Below are positions 1 through 11,537 of a stretch of DNA of 64,000 bases, one piece after another. The notes beneath the pieces are model-generated. The model was not told where the DNA came from. It saw only the letters and a program-made list of their open reading frames with translations, and searched no databases. The DNA lies in assembly GCA_029990175.1 (NCBI GenBank), contig JARKIP010000065.1, positions 22,360,501-22,424,500 on the forward strand, given 5' to 3'. The stretch is from Petunia secreta. Taxonomy: Eukaryota; Streptophyta; Magnoliopsida; Solanales; Solanaceae. Each line of letters starts with the position of its first letter. Positions within the stretch are counted from its first letter, which is position 1. Both the position numbers and the translations under genes were made by a program.

Positions 1-957
1 AATGATTTTATCAGGCTAGAGCCTACAGTCTTTACCGGATCCCGTACAGGAGAAGACCCTCAGGATTTTCTATTGAGGATAGCCAGAGTGTTGAGGGTTA
101 TGCACGTGTCAGACACAAAGTTAGTAGAGTTGGCTGCATTCAGATTGCATAACCTAGCAGCAGGGTGATACCAGACATGGAAGCTATCTAGACGGCCTGA
201 TGCTACTCCCACGACTTGGAAGGAATTCTCAGATGCCTTCCTTTATCAGTATATGCCTATAGAGACATAGGGAGCCCGTGCTAATCAGTTCCTGACCTTG
301 AGACAGGGAATTTTGAGTGTAGAAGAGTATAATAATTGCTTTAATTCTTTAGCATGGTTTGCCCCTACGGTGGTAGTGAGTATAGAGGATATAATTCATA
401 GGTATATATATATAGTGGGACTAGCTCCACACCTAGTGAACGAGCGTATGACAGTTGCTATGCAGTCATGTATGAACATAACATTCAGGCATTTGCTTTG
501 TTACTTGAGGAGAGGAAGCAAAAATAGAGAGCCGACAGGGATAAAGTGCTAGACAAGAGGGGCAGATTTTCTGGTTCGTTTGGAGAGACGTCTGGAGCGA
601 GTAGATAGCAGTGTGTTAGACAACCACCAGCTAGTATACCTACATAGTCTCGTGGCTTTAGATCTGATAGACCTCCTCAGTCCAGATCTAGTCACACATC
701 ACTGACTTCAAGATTAAAGTGTCGTGGTACTTCTATACCGGCCAATCAGACATATCCCAGATGTTCGGATTGTGGTAGACGCCACTTGGGTCCATGTCAG
801 TTAGGAGTTGATACTTGTTATATTTGTCGCGAGGCAGGCCATTTCATGAGAGATTGCCCGACTAGGGGTGGTAGTTGTACAGCCCAGCCAGCTAGATCAC
901 CAGTTGCTTGCTCAGCATCAGCACGCCATCAGGGGCATGTTCTTCAGGATGGCACCT
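1..957 (+). pseudogene. A gag remnant with intact CCHC zinc knuckle
   Basis: Capsid-type gag of a Tekay-like element, open at the window edge. The frame reads through GEDPQDFL and TWKEFSDAFLYQYMP, typical of the retrotransposon gag family, with stops near 168 and 268. A frame from 298 continues the capsid domain. A CCHC knuckle (C-Y-I-C-x4-H-x4-C) lies at about 814-860 and keeps all four zinc ligands. Gag would assemble the particle and bind the RNA through the knuckle. The copy is dead: at least two stops plus frame changes. Confident as gag; clade assignment rests on the neighbouring RT and integrase. Confidence 0.8.
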
Positions 958-965
958 GTATAACA

Positions 966-3740
966 GAAAGAATTTAAGGAGCAATTGAAGGATTTGTTAG
1001 ATAAAGGCCTCATCAGACCCAGCATTTCCCTGTGAGGAGCCTCGATACTATTTGTAAAAAAAAAGAAAGATGACTCTCTACGCCTGTGCATAGATTACAG
1101 ACAGCTGAATAAAGTCATTATTAAGAATAAATACTCTCTGCCCAGGATTGATGTCTAGTTTGAAAAGCTCCAGGGTGCCAAGTGCTTCTCGAATATAGAT
1201 TTGCGATCAGGCTACCATCAGGTTAGAGTTAGAAAATCTGATATACCTAAGACTGCATTCAGGACTAGGAATGGCCATTATGAGTTTTTAGTGATGTTGT
1301 TTGGACTCACTAATGCCTTTGCAGTATTTATGGATCTAATGGACAGCGTATTCAGGCCTTATTTAGATTTATTTGTGATTATATTTATTGATGATATTCT
1401 CATCTATTCAAAGTCTGAATCAGAGCATGCAGAGCACCTACGCACAGTATTGGGTACTCATCGGGACCAACAATTATATGCTAAGTTCTCAAAGTGTAAA
1501 TTCTAGATAGATTCAGTGGCATTTCTTGGCCACATAGTTTCAGCAGAAAGAATTAAAATAGATGACCAGAAGATCTAGGCTGTGAAGAATTGGCCCATGC
1601 CTACGACGCCAACTGAAGTACATAGTTTTCTGGGTTTGGCAGGTTATTACAGAAAGTTTATAGAGGGTTTTTCCTCCATTGCAACTCCACTGACCAAATT
1701 GACAAAGAAATCAGCTAAATTTGAGTGGTCTGATTCTTGCGAGCACAGCTTCCAAGAACTAAAGAACAGGTTGATAACAGCTCCAGTACTTACACTTCCA
1801 GAGGGATCTGAGGGCTATGTCATTTACTGTGATGCTTCTCGAATTGGTCTTCGTTGTGTTTGATGCAGCATGGAAGAGTAATTGCTTATGCTTCTAGGCA
1901 GCTGAAAAAGCACGATCAGAACTACCTCATCCATGATCTTGAGTTTTCAGCAGTCATTCATGCATTGAAGATTTGAAGACATTATTTTTACGGTGTTCAT
2001 GTTGATATTTATACGGATCACAAGAGCCTCCAGTACATATTTAAGCAAAAGGAGCTAACCCTATGATAGAGGCGGTGGCTAGAGTTGCTGAAGGACTATG
2101 ACATGGATATTCTTTATCATCCGGGTAAAGCGAACGTTGTTGCTGATTCCCTTAGTCGCAAGCCTATGGGTAGTCTATCTTATTTACAACCAGAGAAAAT
2201 AAAGTTAGCTCATACACTCTACCAGTTTGCCAGCATGGATGTCAGACTAATAGATTCAGAGGACGCAAGAGTTACAGTTCAGAACGCAACCACTACTTGC
2301 CTAGTGACATAAGTAAAGCAGCGCCAGTATGAGGATCCAGTTCTAGTTCAATACAGGCAAATAGCCACAAGAAAACCAAAATTATTATATAGGTTACTAG
2401 TGACGGGGTTCTTATATATAAAGATAGACTTTGTGTTCCTGATGTTGCAGATTTATGTGGACAGATTATGACAGATGCACATTATTCCAGATACACTGTT
2501 CATCCTAATTCGATTAAGATTTACCATGATCTTAAGCAGATTTATTGTTGAGACGAAATGAAGCGTGACATAGCAGAATTTGTGGCTCAGTGTGCTAACT
2601 GCCAGCAGGTTAAAGTCGAGCATAAAAAAAAAAACCTAGTGGCTTGTTACAGGAAGTCGAGATTCCATCATAGAAATGGGAAGCAGTGAATATGGACTTC
2701 ATTACAGGCTTTCCCCGTATGCGGAGCAGATATGATTCTATTTGGGTTATAGTTGACAGGCTTACTAAATGAGCTCATTTCTTTCCTGTTAGAACTACAT
2801 ATACAGCAGAGGATTATGCCAGACTTTATATCAGAGAGATAGTGCGCCTACATGGTATTCCAGTATTTATTATTTCAGACGGGGACGCACCAGTTTACAG
2901 CTAATTTCTATAGATCGTTCCAGACAGGTTTAGGGACACAGGTGTATCTGAGTACAGTATTTCATCCATAGACAGACAGACAGGCTGAGCGGACCATTCA
3001 GACATTAGAAAATATGCTTAGAGCTTACGTGTTAGATTTTAGAGGCAGCTGGAATGGTCACCTACTGTTGATAGAGTTTGCATATAATAATAGCTATCAT
3101 TCTAGCATACAGATGGTGCCATATAAAGCTTTGTAGGGGCACAAATGCAGGTTTTCTATATGATGGTTCAAGGTTGGCGAGTCTCAATTGATAGGTCCAG
3201 ATGTAATCCAACAATTAATTGATAAAGTCAAGTTGATCAGGGAAATATTATTAGCAGTGCAGAGCAGACAGAAGTCCTGTGCAGATAATCGACATTGAGA
3301 TTTAGAATTTCATATTGGCGATTAGGTATTCCTGAAAGTATCACCTATGAAAGGCGTTATGAGATTTGGAAAGAAGGGAAAGCTTAGCCCTAGATTTATT
3401 AGTCCATATCAGATTATCAGGCAAGTTGGGCGTGTAGTCTACGAGTTAGACCTTCAAGCAGACCTTCAGGAGGTACATCCAGTATTCCATGTTTCCATGC
3501 TCAAAAAAATGTGTCAGAGATCCTTCTAGAGTTGTACCAGTAGAGGATGTACAGATTACAGAACAGTTGACTAATAAGGAGGTGCCAGTTGCAATTTAAA
3601 GAGGCAGATTCGTCGAGTAAAGACGAAAGACATTCCTTTAGTTAAGATGCTATATCAAAGCAATAATATAGAAGAAATAACTTGGGAAGCTGAAAATGAC
3701 ATGAGGGCCAAATATACACATCTCTTCATTACTTTGAGTA
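966..3740 (+). pseudogene. A pol remnant: RT, RNase H, integrase, chromodomain-like tail; protease missing
   Basis: RT begins at about 970 (EQLKDLLDKGLIRP) and continues through LRSGYHQVRV (1201) and the FIDD catalytic box (about 1387). RNase H follows (YTDHKSLQYIF near 2010; VVADSLSRKP near 2140). The integrase zinc-binding part is at about 2500-2610 and the core at about 2690-3120, then a SH3-like stretch at 3350-3520 (LSPRFISPYQI; HPVFHVSMLKK). At about 3605-3725 a chromodomain-like tail ends EEITWEAENDMRAKYTHLF. Chromodomains steer integration to marked chromatin in this clade. Many stops and frameshifts show no function remains. The zinc knuckle runs almost directly into RT, so protease and the RT start are deleted near 950. 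Confidence 0.85.
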
Positions 3741-3816
3741 TGTAACAGATCGTTGCTTAATGCTTCTACATACTTCATTTAACATTCGAGGACGAATGTT
3801 CCTAACGGGGAAATAT

Positions 3817-6362
3817 TGTTACACCCCGTACGTCTAAATTGACGTATATCATTATAATATCATGTTAAGAATGATTTAAGTGAGTTTAAAGTAATAATAT
3901 GACCATATATGATGTTTATATGTTGAATATAAAGTTTGGGAAAAATAAGATTTAAGTTGCGGAAAAACCGACTAAGGAATTGCCTTGTAACGGAGCTTTT
4001 TCAGCAATTAATTTCATGTGTTATATGAAGTCTTTTGGGGACATATCATATACCAAATTGAAGGTCTTGGAGTGTAGTTTCCAACACTTTTAACGGTTTG
4101 CTCATATAACTTATAGATAAAAAGATATGAGCGTCAGAAGTCAGACCAGAAAAAGGGACATAAGCGCAAAAGAGGGCTAGAAATGAAATGTTTTTCTTAT
4201 AAAAGAGAAATTTCTCTCTCTCTCTCGACATTTCCAGTAAACCCACGGTATAAACAGTGGTTTCCTCAGTTTGAATCCATTTTTTTTTATTTTGAAGAAA
4301 GAACATCAATTTTGACACGAAACGGAAGACGGATTGCGTCAAAACGCTCTACGCGATTAGGGTAACATTATGCTACCTTCAATTTCTTCTATAGTTTGAG
4401 TTTTAGAATTACTTCATGGCTATGTAAAGTACCTAAATATTGTATTATAGCTTATTTAAGATTTGGGAGGTGTGGAATTCAAAGGAAACGAAGTTTAGAA
4501 GCTAGAAACATCAAAGGTATGTAAGGCTAAACCTTTCTTTTGGCAAGGCATGTATCTTTTAGATTTTGAAGCTTTTATTAGTTTCAAACTTAGTTTTTCT
4601 TGTGAAAAACTTGGATGGTACCAAGTAAACCTTGTATATACTTAATTTGGTACTAAAATCCAAGGTGAAAGACGTCCAAATCAGAAAGGCAAAACGTTTC
4701 AAAATCTGGAAAATTGTTTTGAACTTTGGACAGTTGTTAGTATATTGATCATAACTCCTTATACAAAATTGATATTAAGATGATTTAAGAATCTACAGAA
4801 TCCTAATACATATATCTACAACTTTCATGAAGACCATGAGGTCTATAACTTTTATCTGCACCCTCAAAACTATGATGCAATACAGGACGCTGGTACTGTC
4901 TAGAAATTCTGTACATCCGTGGAATTGTTACGCCACTCTCATCTTGTTATCCAGTTAATTTGTTTATGTTATCAGTTTATCCGGGTATCCATTCCCATGT
5001 ATAGTATAGTGCTGGTTCTGTTTTGCGGATCATCCAGTTTCAGTGGAAACTCTGCCGAAATTTTTATAAAAATCAAAGAGTTAGACAAATTCTAAGTTTC
5101 AGGTTGTGTCTACAATTCCATCCAGAGTTTTCTTATCATTCCTTTGAGTCCATATATATTGTTGCCACATGTGTTATGCCTCATACATGCTTATGCTTAT
5201 ATTGTGATCATGTTATGTGTGATTTGGAGTCCCCCATAGAGGCTGGACATTGGACACACAGTCCGGTCGCGTGTGATACTACCCGTCTGGGGGATACAGC
5301 CCCTCTGGTTCAGGCGGGAGTTGAAACACCTAGTGTGACCGGGTGTCATTCACACACTCTGACCAGAGAGACTAGATATTACTGGCTGGGGGGGATATAG
5401 CCCATAACACCCACCAGGTTTGTTATATACGCGTATATAGCCACAGTATGCACTGCATGATTATACATGAGGCTAGTTCCGGTTTTCAGTTACCTGATTT
5501 GGGGGGATATAGCCCATAACACCAGACAGGTACCAGTTCAGATAACAGTTCAGCTTTAGCATCAGTATCAGTTGACAGTTATCAGTTCTCAGTTATCAGC
5601 CACCAGTTCTTAGCATCAGTATCAGTTGACAGTTATCAGTTCTCAATTATCAGCCACCAGTTCTTAGCGTCAGTATTAGTTGACAGTTATCAGTTCCAGT
5701 TTCTAGTAACCAGCTATCAGTCATATTACAGTTATTTATCAGTATAGTTCAGCTCAGTCTTCAGGTTCAGATTCAGCTAGACTTCAGCTTATATTCATAT
5801 CATGTTTAGTACGTTCTTCAGATTTCCAGCTATATTGCTATGCTCCAGCTCATGTTTACATATTTATATTCCAGCCTACAGTTTCATTCAGCTATGACAT
5901 ATTATATGCTCATGCCTTACATACTTGGTACATATCGTACTCACGCCCTTTTCTGGGGCGCTGCGTTTCATGCCGCGCAGGTGCAGATAGATCAATGCTT
6001 GGACCACGTTAGTAGGCCATCGATCAGCTATTGGAGTCACTCCGCTTACTCCCGGAGTTACTTATCTTTTGGTATGTATACAGTCAGCCAGTTTGGGTAT
6101 GGCGGGGTCTTGTCCCGTCCTTTGTATATTCAGTTCAGCACTCTTAGAGGCCTGTAGATATGTCCCTGTGTGGTGCAGTCAGTATGTTATGTATGTCAGC
6201 TTATGTTAGCCTTGTCAGCTATTTGCATTGCATACTCCTTATCAACTAGGTTTATGCTTATTCTGTTTATCAGTTATAATGGTTAGCATATTATCAGTAG
6301 GATTAGTGATGATCGACACTTAGTGTTGGTCATCCGTCGCGGTCCTAAGTTGGGTTGTGACA
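3817..6362 (+). repeat. A 3' LTR (2.5 kb)
   Basis: Starts TGTTACACCCCGTACG just after a purine-rich tract (AACGGGGAAATAT, 3804-3816) and ends TTGTGACA at 6362, where N1 sequence resumes. Contains tandem and dispersed internal repeats, including GGGGGATATAGCCC near 5390 and 5501. No convincing ORF. The length is long for Ty3/gypsy but usual for Tekay-type elements in some dicots. Confidence 0.85.
5558..5699 (+). repeat. 54-bp tandem repeat in A LTR, about 2.6 copies
   Basis: Units start at 5558, 5612 and 5666 with an exact 54-bp period. Each begins AGC(A/G)TCAGTAT and includes CAGCCACCAGTTCTT; the third unit breaks off near 5699. The unit is itself built from CAGTTATCAGTT-like sub-repeats. 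Confidence 0.9.
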
Positions 6363-9043
6363 ATCGACTACTCCACTCCCCTTCTTAAGAGCATTCTTAC
6401 ACACACCGAGAGGTACCTCCTCACCTCCCAATTCAACCCCAAGAGAATCCTCCCTATTGGGCAAACTCCAAAGGAAGGTCTCTAAAATAGGTCCTTCATC
6501 ATTATAGTCCACACAACGAAGGCTAGGACTACTAGAAGATAGGTCAACACGACCAATACAAAGACCACTCTCCTCACTCGGAGTTCCAAACGTTGGATCA
6601 TCCATAGAGCCTAACTTGACAAACCATGGAGGTTCGACTCTACTACCGACCCTAGTCCGATACAATTCACCACCACAAATGAGATTGCCTTCAAACATTA
6701 GAAATGTGAAAACATGCACCTCAAATTCATGGTCACACAAGAGCATAGTATCAAGACTAGGTCCTTCACTCTCACTCGAGGAGTCATCGAAAATGAATCG
6801 ATCCATCTCACACTCCAGAGACTCCTCAAGGGTACATCTACCCTCACTACGACACAAGAGACCACCATTATCAATCAAGCAAAGGGAAGAATAAGATTAT
6901 CATGCAACTCATCTTCTCCTTTATCAAATATAGGTGGGGTGTCATAACAAGGTTCGCAAACAAGGTCAACTTCATCATTCTCACTAAAGAGAGGTTCAAT
7001 GAAAACCGAGCTCACATCATGATGTGGCTTTTCAATCCTCTCAACTAGTGGTTCATTTACACACACAAGTTGACCCAAAGGTTCTACACTAGTTGCAAAC
7101 ACATTGTATTCATGCAAATCATCAACTAGCATAGAGTTTTCACATACAATCCTACAAGACAAGGAAGTTTCATGCTTAAGGGAAGAAGAACTATCACATA
7201 CCTTTGAGTCGCACTCGGGCTCACTCAATGTACTTGAAGCATCATGGGTAGTTCCTTCACCTCGTAGCTCACATTTGGTTTCTCATTCACCTTGTCTTTC
7301 CATCTCGGAACATGGTTGAGGCTCCATTGGTTTGCCTACAAGAATACCTACACAAGTACTCAAACAAGTAGAAGAAAAAGATAAAGGGTTAACGTTAGAA
7401 TAAGGGGTGTCCTCACTCTCAATTTTTCTTTTTCCCTCTTTCTTGTCCCTCATTTTCTTTTCAAGGTCGGGTGTAGATTCGGGTGGTGACAACTCAGTCA
7501 CATCACTCAACACAATCTCTCCTTTTTCCACTCGAGAGTTGTCACCGGTCGCTCCCTTACTCCTCTCAATCTTTTGTCTCTCAAATTCGGGTGAATTGGG
7601 ACGAGGCCCAAGAATACCCATAGCCGGAGTAGGTGAAATTTTTACGTCAACCCGGAATCTAGGACTTGGAGACTCATCACTTGAGGTCTCCTTCTTCTTC
7701 ATTGGTGAACTACTTGGTTTTACAACTTGTGGTTTCGGGTTCACCTTGTTGATGTCTATCAACCCTTTTCTAGCACATGTCCCACCATTGCTTGTGTTCG
7801 TAGGACTTCTTGTTTGCACATCGTCAACCATGGAATGAAGTCCTTGCTCCTTGCCGCCTCGCACGGCCAAAGAAAGTCTACTATTAAGCACTTGGCTCCT
7901 CGCCCGGTATGGCACAAAGTCATAAACTCTTTGCCCTATGCCCACAAGATACGCTCCCTTCACCACACTATATTGCACCCTCTTCCCCTCCAACCACGGC
8001 TCACCTATCCACACATCAACACGACGCATGGGATACACGTCACACCACACATAGCATTTATAACTCCCATGAGATATGAGTACCCGAGCCTCCTTAGAAA
8101 CCCACACTCCATCATACTCATAAGGATGCTCTAGCTTATGGCATGGTATCCTAAGCCTATCAACCAAAGAGGTGCTAATACAATTGGCATCGGTATCACC
8201 AATCTTGAGCAAGTATCCTCCAATACCATTTACCCCAACAACGAACCTACTTCTACCCAAGTCCTTTACATTGGCACCCAAATGAGAATTTGGACGCCCA
8301 CAAGTGTCAACACAAACAACTTGGGTCTTCCTTATCCCTCCACTAGTGGCAACACCACTAGAACAATCTCCACTTCCCGTCACTCTCCCAACATTAGAAA
8401 TGTTGTTGGAAGTCGAGGAAGGACCCTTGCAATGGAACCCATAAGTGCCTCTCGCCTTGGTTCTATAGCCCATAGTACTACTCCTACTACAACCATCCAC
8501 GCCCCTCACGGCATACATCCCCTTTGTAGCAAAAGCAACACCATCTATCATACCAACCTCCTTATGGGAATTAGAAGCATTAGGTCGCTTAGCGTACCTT
8601 GAAGATGCAAGCTTCTTCTTTCCCACGGAACAACCACCACCACCTCCCATACTAATGGAAGGTCCACTACTACTCCCTTGCACACCGTTAGCAACACTAA
8701 GAGAAGATGCATAAGAATAACCCACATGCTCAACATCATCATCAACTCTATCTATGTCACTATCAACAATATCAAATTCCTCCAAAGAAGAGTAAGTAGG
8801 ATCAATGTACCTTGAAGTGTCACAATCTTCGATTTCTTGACTAGAATCATAGGCATCATCACATTCTTCATCACAAGCGTCATAGTCTTCATCAATCTCA
8901 CGATCATCATAGTGAACCGCTTCATCCTCATATGAGCCATAGTCCCCCGAGTCATCATAGCAAGACCCCTCATCACCCTCGTAGGAACCATAGTCTCCTT
9001 CGTCTCCACATGAGCCATATCCTCCACACTCATCATCCGACAT
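6363..9043 (-). pseudogene. N-family ORF, unknown function (copy N1, truncated)
   Basis: Start chosen at 9043 (ATG GTCGG-type context; MSDDECGGYG) because all N copies share MSD at this point after a conserved TTGCAACA. Residues 1-115 are acidic and rich in D, Y, G and S. Residues about 130-165 are Gly-rich then basic (GKKKLASSRYAKRPN). About 265-355 resembles a retropepsin: EHPYEY, CDVYPM and IGEPW align with HPYKL, FDVVPM and LGRPW of the neighbouring G-element protease, but D-[ST]-G is absent. A Pro/Ser/Lys-rich linker and an acidic Cys-containing region follow. A nonsense change near 7283 (GGA to TGA relative to N3) and a 4-base deletion near 6878 break the frame. I do not recognise the family and infer no function beyond the protease-like ancestry. 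Confidence 0.75.
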
Positions 9044-10014
9044 TGTTGCAACACCAATAGAACAAACCTCCCAAAAGTCACTCCCTCACGTGTTTCACTC
9101 GATATATGAACACTCAAAGGCGAGCCTTAACAACTTGGGAACCAAGGTGATCACAACTAGTATGTCCAAGTTAAAGTTCGGAATGGAGTTAATGAGACTC
9201 TATGTACGGACGGCTATTTAAAGTTCGCACTTGAGGCCAAAAGGAGTTCTACGACTCTTCTTTGAATTCTAATCTCCTCTACGCAGGAGTGTCCTAATAT
9301 GCTCCAGTATTAGTGTTAATGGAGTAGGCCAATTACCCTAGAAACACTAACCAAGAAGTTAGGAAACCAACGGAACACAAAAAGAAGCGAAACGAAACAA
9401 ATCGGAGCCGTCTCAGGGCTAGGCGCTCCGCCCAGTGGGGGAGGCGCTCCGCCTGGGTGGGAGGCGCTCCGCCTGGCTTGGAGGCGCTCCGCCTGGCTGC
9501 CCCTACTGCCTAGAAGGCTGGGCTGTCCGCCTAAGGTCAGGCGCTCCGCCTAGACCACGGTTTCAGCTTTTTCAACAATGGGTTTTTGGTGATTTTGGCC
9601 AACTTTTTGGTTCGATTTCAACCCGATACACAAAACCAATGATACCCAAAGGTGTATACCACTATATTAACCAATCCCCAATATTTTTCAACTCCAAACA
9701 AGCAACAATAAGCTTCGATTCAAGATTGAAGCGTTTTCAGGAATTTTCAAGCTTTTTGGTTTTTGATTTTAGAAATTTTGATTCGTAACACCAAATTGTG
9801 ATATATGGGTATCAAAACGATGGGAATACAATAAGGAATAAACCCCAATACTTTTTAACACTTGGGGATACGATTCCAACCCGATCTACCAAATTTTCTT
9901 CAAGTTTTCTAGTTTTTCAATTTTTTTGTTTTCTTCTTTTTCAAGAACAACACAACAACAATACTAACATATGGAACAAGGAACGGGGGTTTGTAGGAAC
10001 ATAACCCGAGCCTT
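9044..10014 (-). other. N1 5' leader (untranslated)
   Basis: About 970 bases between primer site and ORF start with no supported gene. Holds A/T-rich runs near the primer site, a GC-rich palindrome array (9422-9552) and, close to the ORF, GTGAGGGAGT. The last motif also precedes the gag start in G2, G3 and G4. The layout matches the leaders of N2-N5. Confidence 0.75.
9422..9552 (-). repeat. GGCGCTCCGCC palindrome array in N1 leader
   Basis: Five copies of GGCGCTCCGCC (GGCG-gag-CGCC hairpin on the sense strand) within about 130 bases, separated by unrelated spacers of differing length. The same motif is arrayed in the N1 LTR. Confidence 0.85.
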
Positions 10015-10026
10015 GCTCTGATACCA
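10015..10026 (-). other. N1 primer-binding site (tRNA-Met)
   Basis: On - reads TGGTATCAGAGC, complementary to the initiator tRNA-Met 3' end, two bases inside the 5' LTR edge. Confidence 0.9.
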
Positions 10027-10028
10027 AC

Positions 10029-10808
10029 TGATAAGGGGCAAAATACGCGGAAGCTAACTAAACTATAAACGAGCGGAAGCAAATAAATTTGATAACGTGA
10101 TATCAAAGATATCGAGAAGTTCAAGACTAGGAAGACTAGAATTAGAAGAAAGAACGGATAAACAATTCAAACGAGAATTTAATTATCCTAAGGGAGAAAG
10201 TTAAACTCGAACCTTACAAGGATTTCACAGTAGCGATGAATCTCCATAGGTTCCATGATGTACAAGATACATGAAGCCTCGGGCTTCGACAAGAAAGGCT
10301 CGGCCTTCTCTCAATCCTCTCTTCACAATTCTGTGTTCAGTGATAGCTAATGAAAAATGAAGACTAAGTGTTCTATTTATAGTTTTTCACAAGACATAGT
10401 GAAATGACTAAAATACCCTCAAGCCAAGTTAAGGCCATACATAACACTGAGGGGCGAAATAGGAAGTTCAAGCCAAAAGTTGGAAGCTTCAGCAATTCAG
10501 GCGCTCCACCCGTGGAGTAGGCGCTCCGCCCCATCTAACCATCAATGGGATTGGCTAGGCGCTCCGCCCCAGGGTGAGGCGGTCCGCCTGGTGGCCTGTG
10601 TGGTGGGGCGCTCCGCCTAGGGGCTGCTGGGCGCTCTGCCTGGTGGCCTGTGGTGCTGGGCGCTCCGCCCACTGCCCTGTCCTTCTCCATTCCTTCGTGC
10701 TACGATGCATGATCTTCAAGTCGCTTCCGGAGACCTTGACTTGCATTCCTTGTGCTCTCAAGCTTGGTTCTTGATGGTTGGTATCTTAGCTCGATTTGCC
10801 CCGCATCA
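10029..10808 (-). repeat. N1 5' LTR
   Basis: About 780 bp, TGATAAGGGG...CCCCGCATCA as read on +. A TATA-like CTATAAATAG (sense) lies near 10374-10383. Downstream of it in sense is a conserved hairpin with GAAGCC/GGCTTC arms near 10269-10284. Homologous over its length to the N5 LTRs. Confidence 0.9.
10500..10672 (-). repeat. GGCGCTCCGCC palindrome array in N1 LTR
   Basis: Six or more exact or one-off copies of the hairpin motif found in the N1 leader, in the U3 part of the LTR upstream of the TATA box. Confidence 0.85.
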
Positions 10809-11026
10809 TCGAATCAATTGGATGAATCCAAGTTGCTTTTCAATCCTCTTTGATCACTCTATTTGCTTGAGCCGAGTGTCTCTTGAGGATAGTTGCATAG
10901 CGTAGGTGCTTCTTGACTCGAATCGAGGGTGTATCAAGACTCGTTCCTTGGTGCTACTTCGTAAGTGTTCTTGTTGCGTCTCGTTCTTTATCATCGTTTA
11001 TCGCTTCCGTAGTTTACCCCTTATCA
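10809..11026 (+). repeat. LTR remnant (K), R/U5 end, CRM-like G3 type
   Basis: Closely resembles the right end of the G3 LTR (60630-60843): shared GAATCAATTGGATGAATCC, GATAGTTGCATAGCGTAGGTG and a ...TTATCA end at 11026. Its left part was separated by the N1 insertion and is not in the window. It is itself inserted in the N2 ORF. Confidence 0.75.
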
Positions 11027-11537
11027 ATGGCGAATGTGCAAGTGAGAACTTGAATGCCCACAAGTGTCAACTCCGACAACTTGGGTCTTCCTTATCCCTC
11101 CACTAGTGGCAATACCACTAGAACAATCTCCACTTCCCGTTACTCTCCCAACATTAGAAATGTTGTTGGAATTCGAGGAAGGAACCTTGCCATGGAACCC
11201 ATAAGTGCCTCTCGCCTTGGTTCCATAGCCCATAGTACTACTCCTACTACAACCATTCACGTCCCTCATGGCATACATCCCCTTTGTAGCAAAAGCAACA
11301 CCATCTATCATACCAACCTCCACATGGGAGTTAGAAGCATTAGGCCGCTTAGCGTACCTAGAAGATGCAAGCTTCTTCTTTCCCATGGAACAACCACCAC
11401 CACCCCCCATACTAATGGAAGGGCCTCTGCTACTCCCTTGCACACCGTTAGCAACACTAAGAGAAGATGCATAAGAATAACCCATATTTTCAACATCATC
11501 ATCAACTCTACCTATGTCACTTTCATCAATATCAAAT
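11027..11537 (-). pseudogene. N-family ORF, middle/N-terminal fragment (copy N2, left half)
   Basis: Codes on - for the Gly-rich, basic and following segments of the N ORF (SISMGGGGGCSMGKKKL; SSRYAKRPNASN), open from about 11485 to the break. The right edge at 11537 stops in the codons for FDI. The matching next codons begin at 23914, missing about a dozen bases. I infer 11027-11537 and 23914-24196 are two halves of one element, N2, split by N3, G1 and the 11538-12274 LTR. Function unknown, as for N1. Confidence 0.75.

Larger units (their letters stand above)
1..6362 (+). mobile_element. A: decayed Tekay/Del-like Ty3/gypsy chromovirus, 5' end outside window
   Basis: Domain order on + is gag, zinc knuckle, RT, RNase H, integrase, chromodomain-like tail, then a long 3' LTR ending in GTGACA. 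The RT and integrase wording (FIDDILIYSKS; LVKMLY..EEITWEAENDMRAKY tail) fits the Tekay/Del chromovirus clade. The coding part has many stops and frameshifts, and the protease is missing. To the right it abuts the N1 ORF at ATCGACTACTCC, which in N5 (47610-47625, read on the other strand) is continuous ORF, so A is inserted inside N1. The left half and any TSD lie outside the window. Confidence 0.9.
6363..10808 (-). mobile_element. N1: non-autonomous N-family LTR retrotransposon, 3' part cut by A
   Basis: Reads on - as 5' LTR (10029-10808), tRNA-Met primer site, leader, then the large N ORF from 9043 leftward. The ORF is cut at 6363 by element A, so the ORF end, polypurine tract and 3' LTR lie outside the window. 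No RT, RNase H or integrase. The LTR class is TGATGCGGGG...CCCCTTATCA, the same as N5. Its right edge (10808/10809) falls inside an older LTR remnant (10809-11026). Confidence 0.88.

Noticed and set aside
5023..6157. Two + strand frames in the A LTR (125 and 105 codons)
   Set aside because: No recognisable domain, inside an LTR with tandem repeats; chance openings.
7407..8602. Long + strand frames opposite the N1 ORF (143 and 154 codons)
   Set aside because: They are antisense shadows of the N1 ORF; composition mirrors its codons and there is no independent motif or start context.
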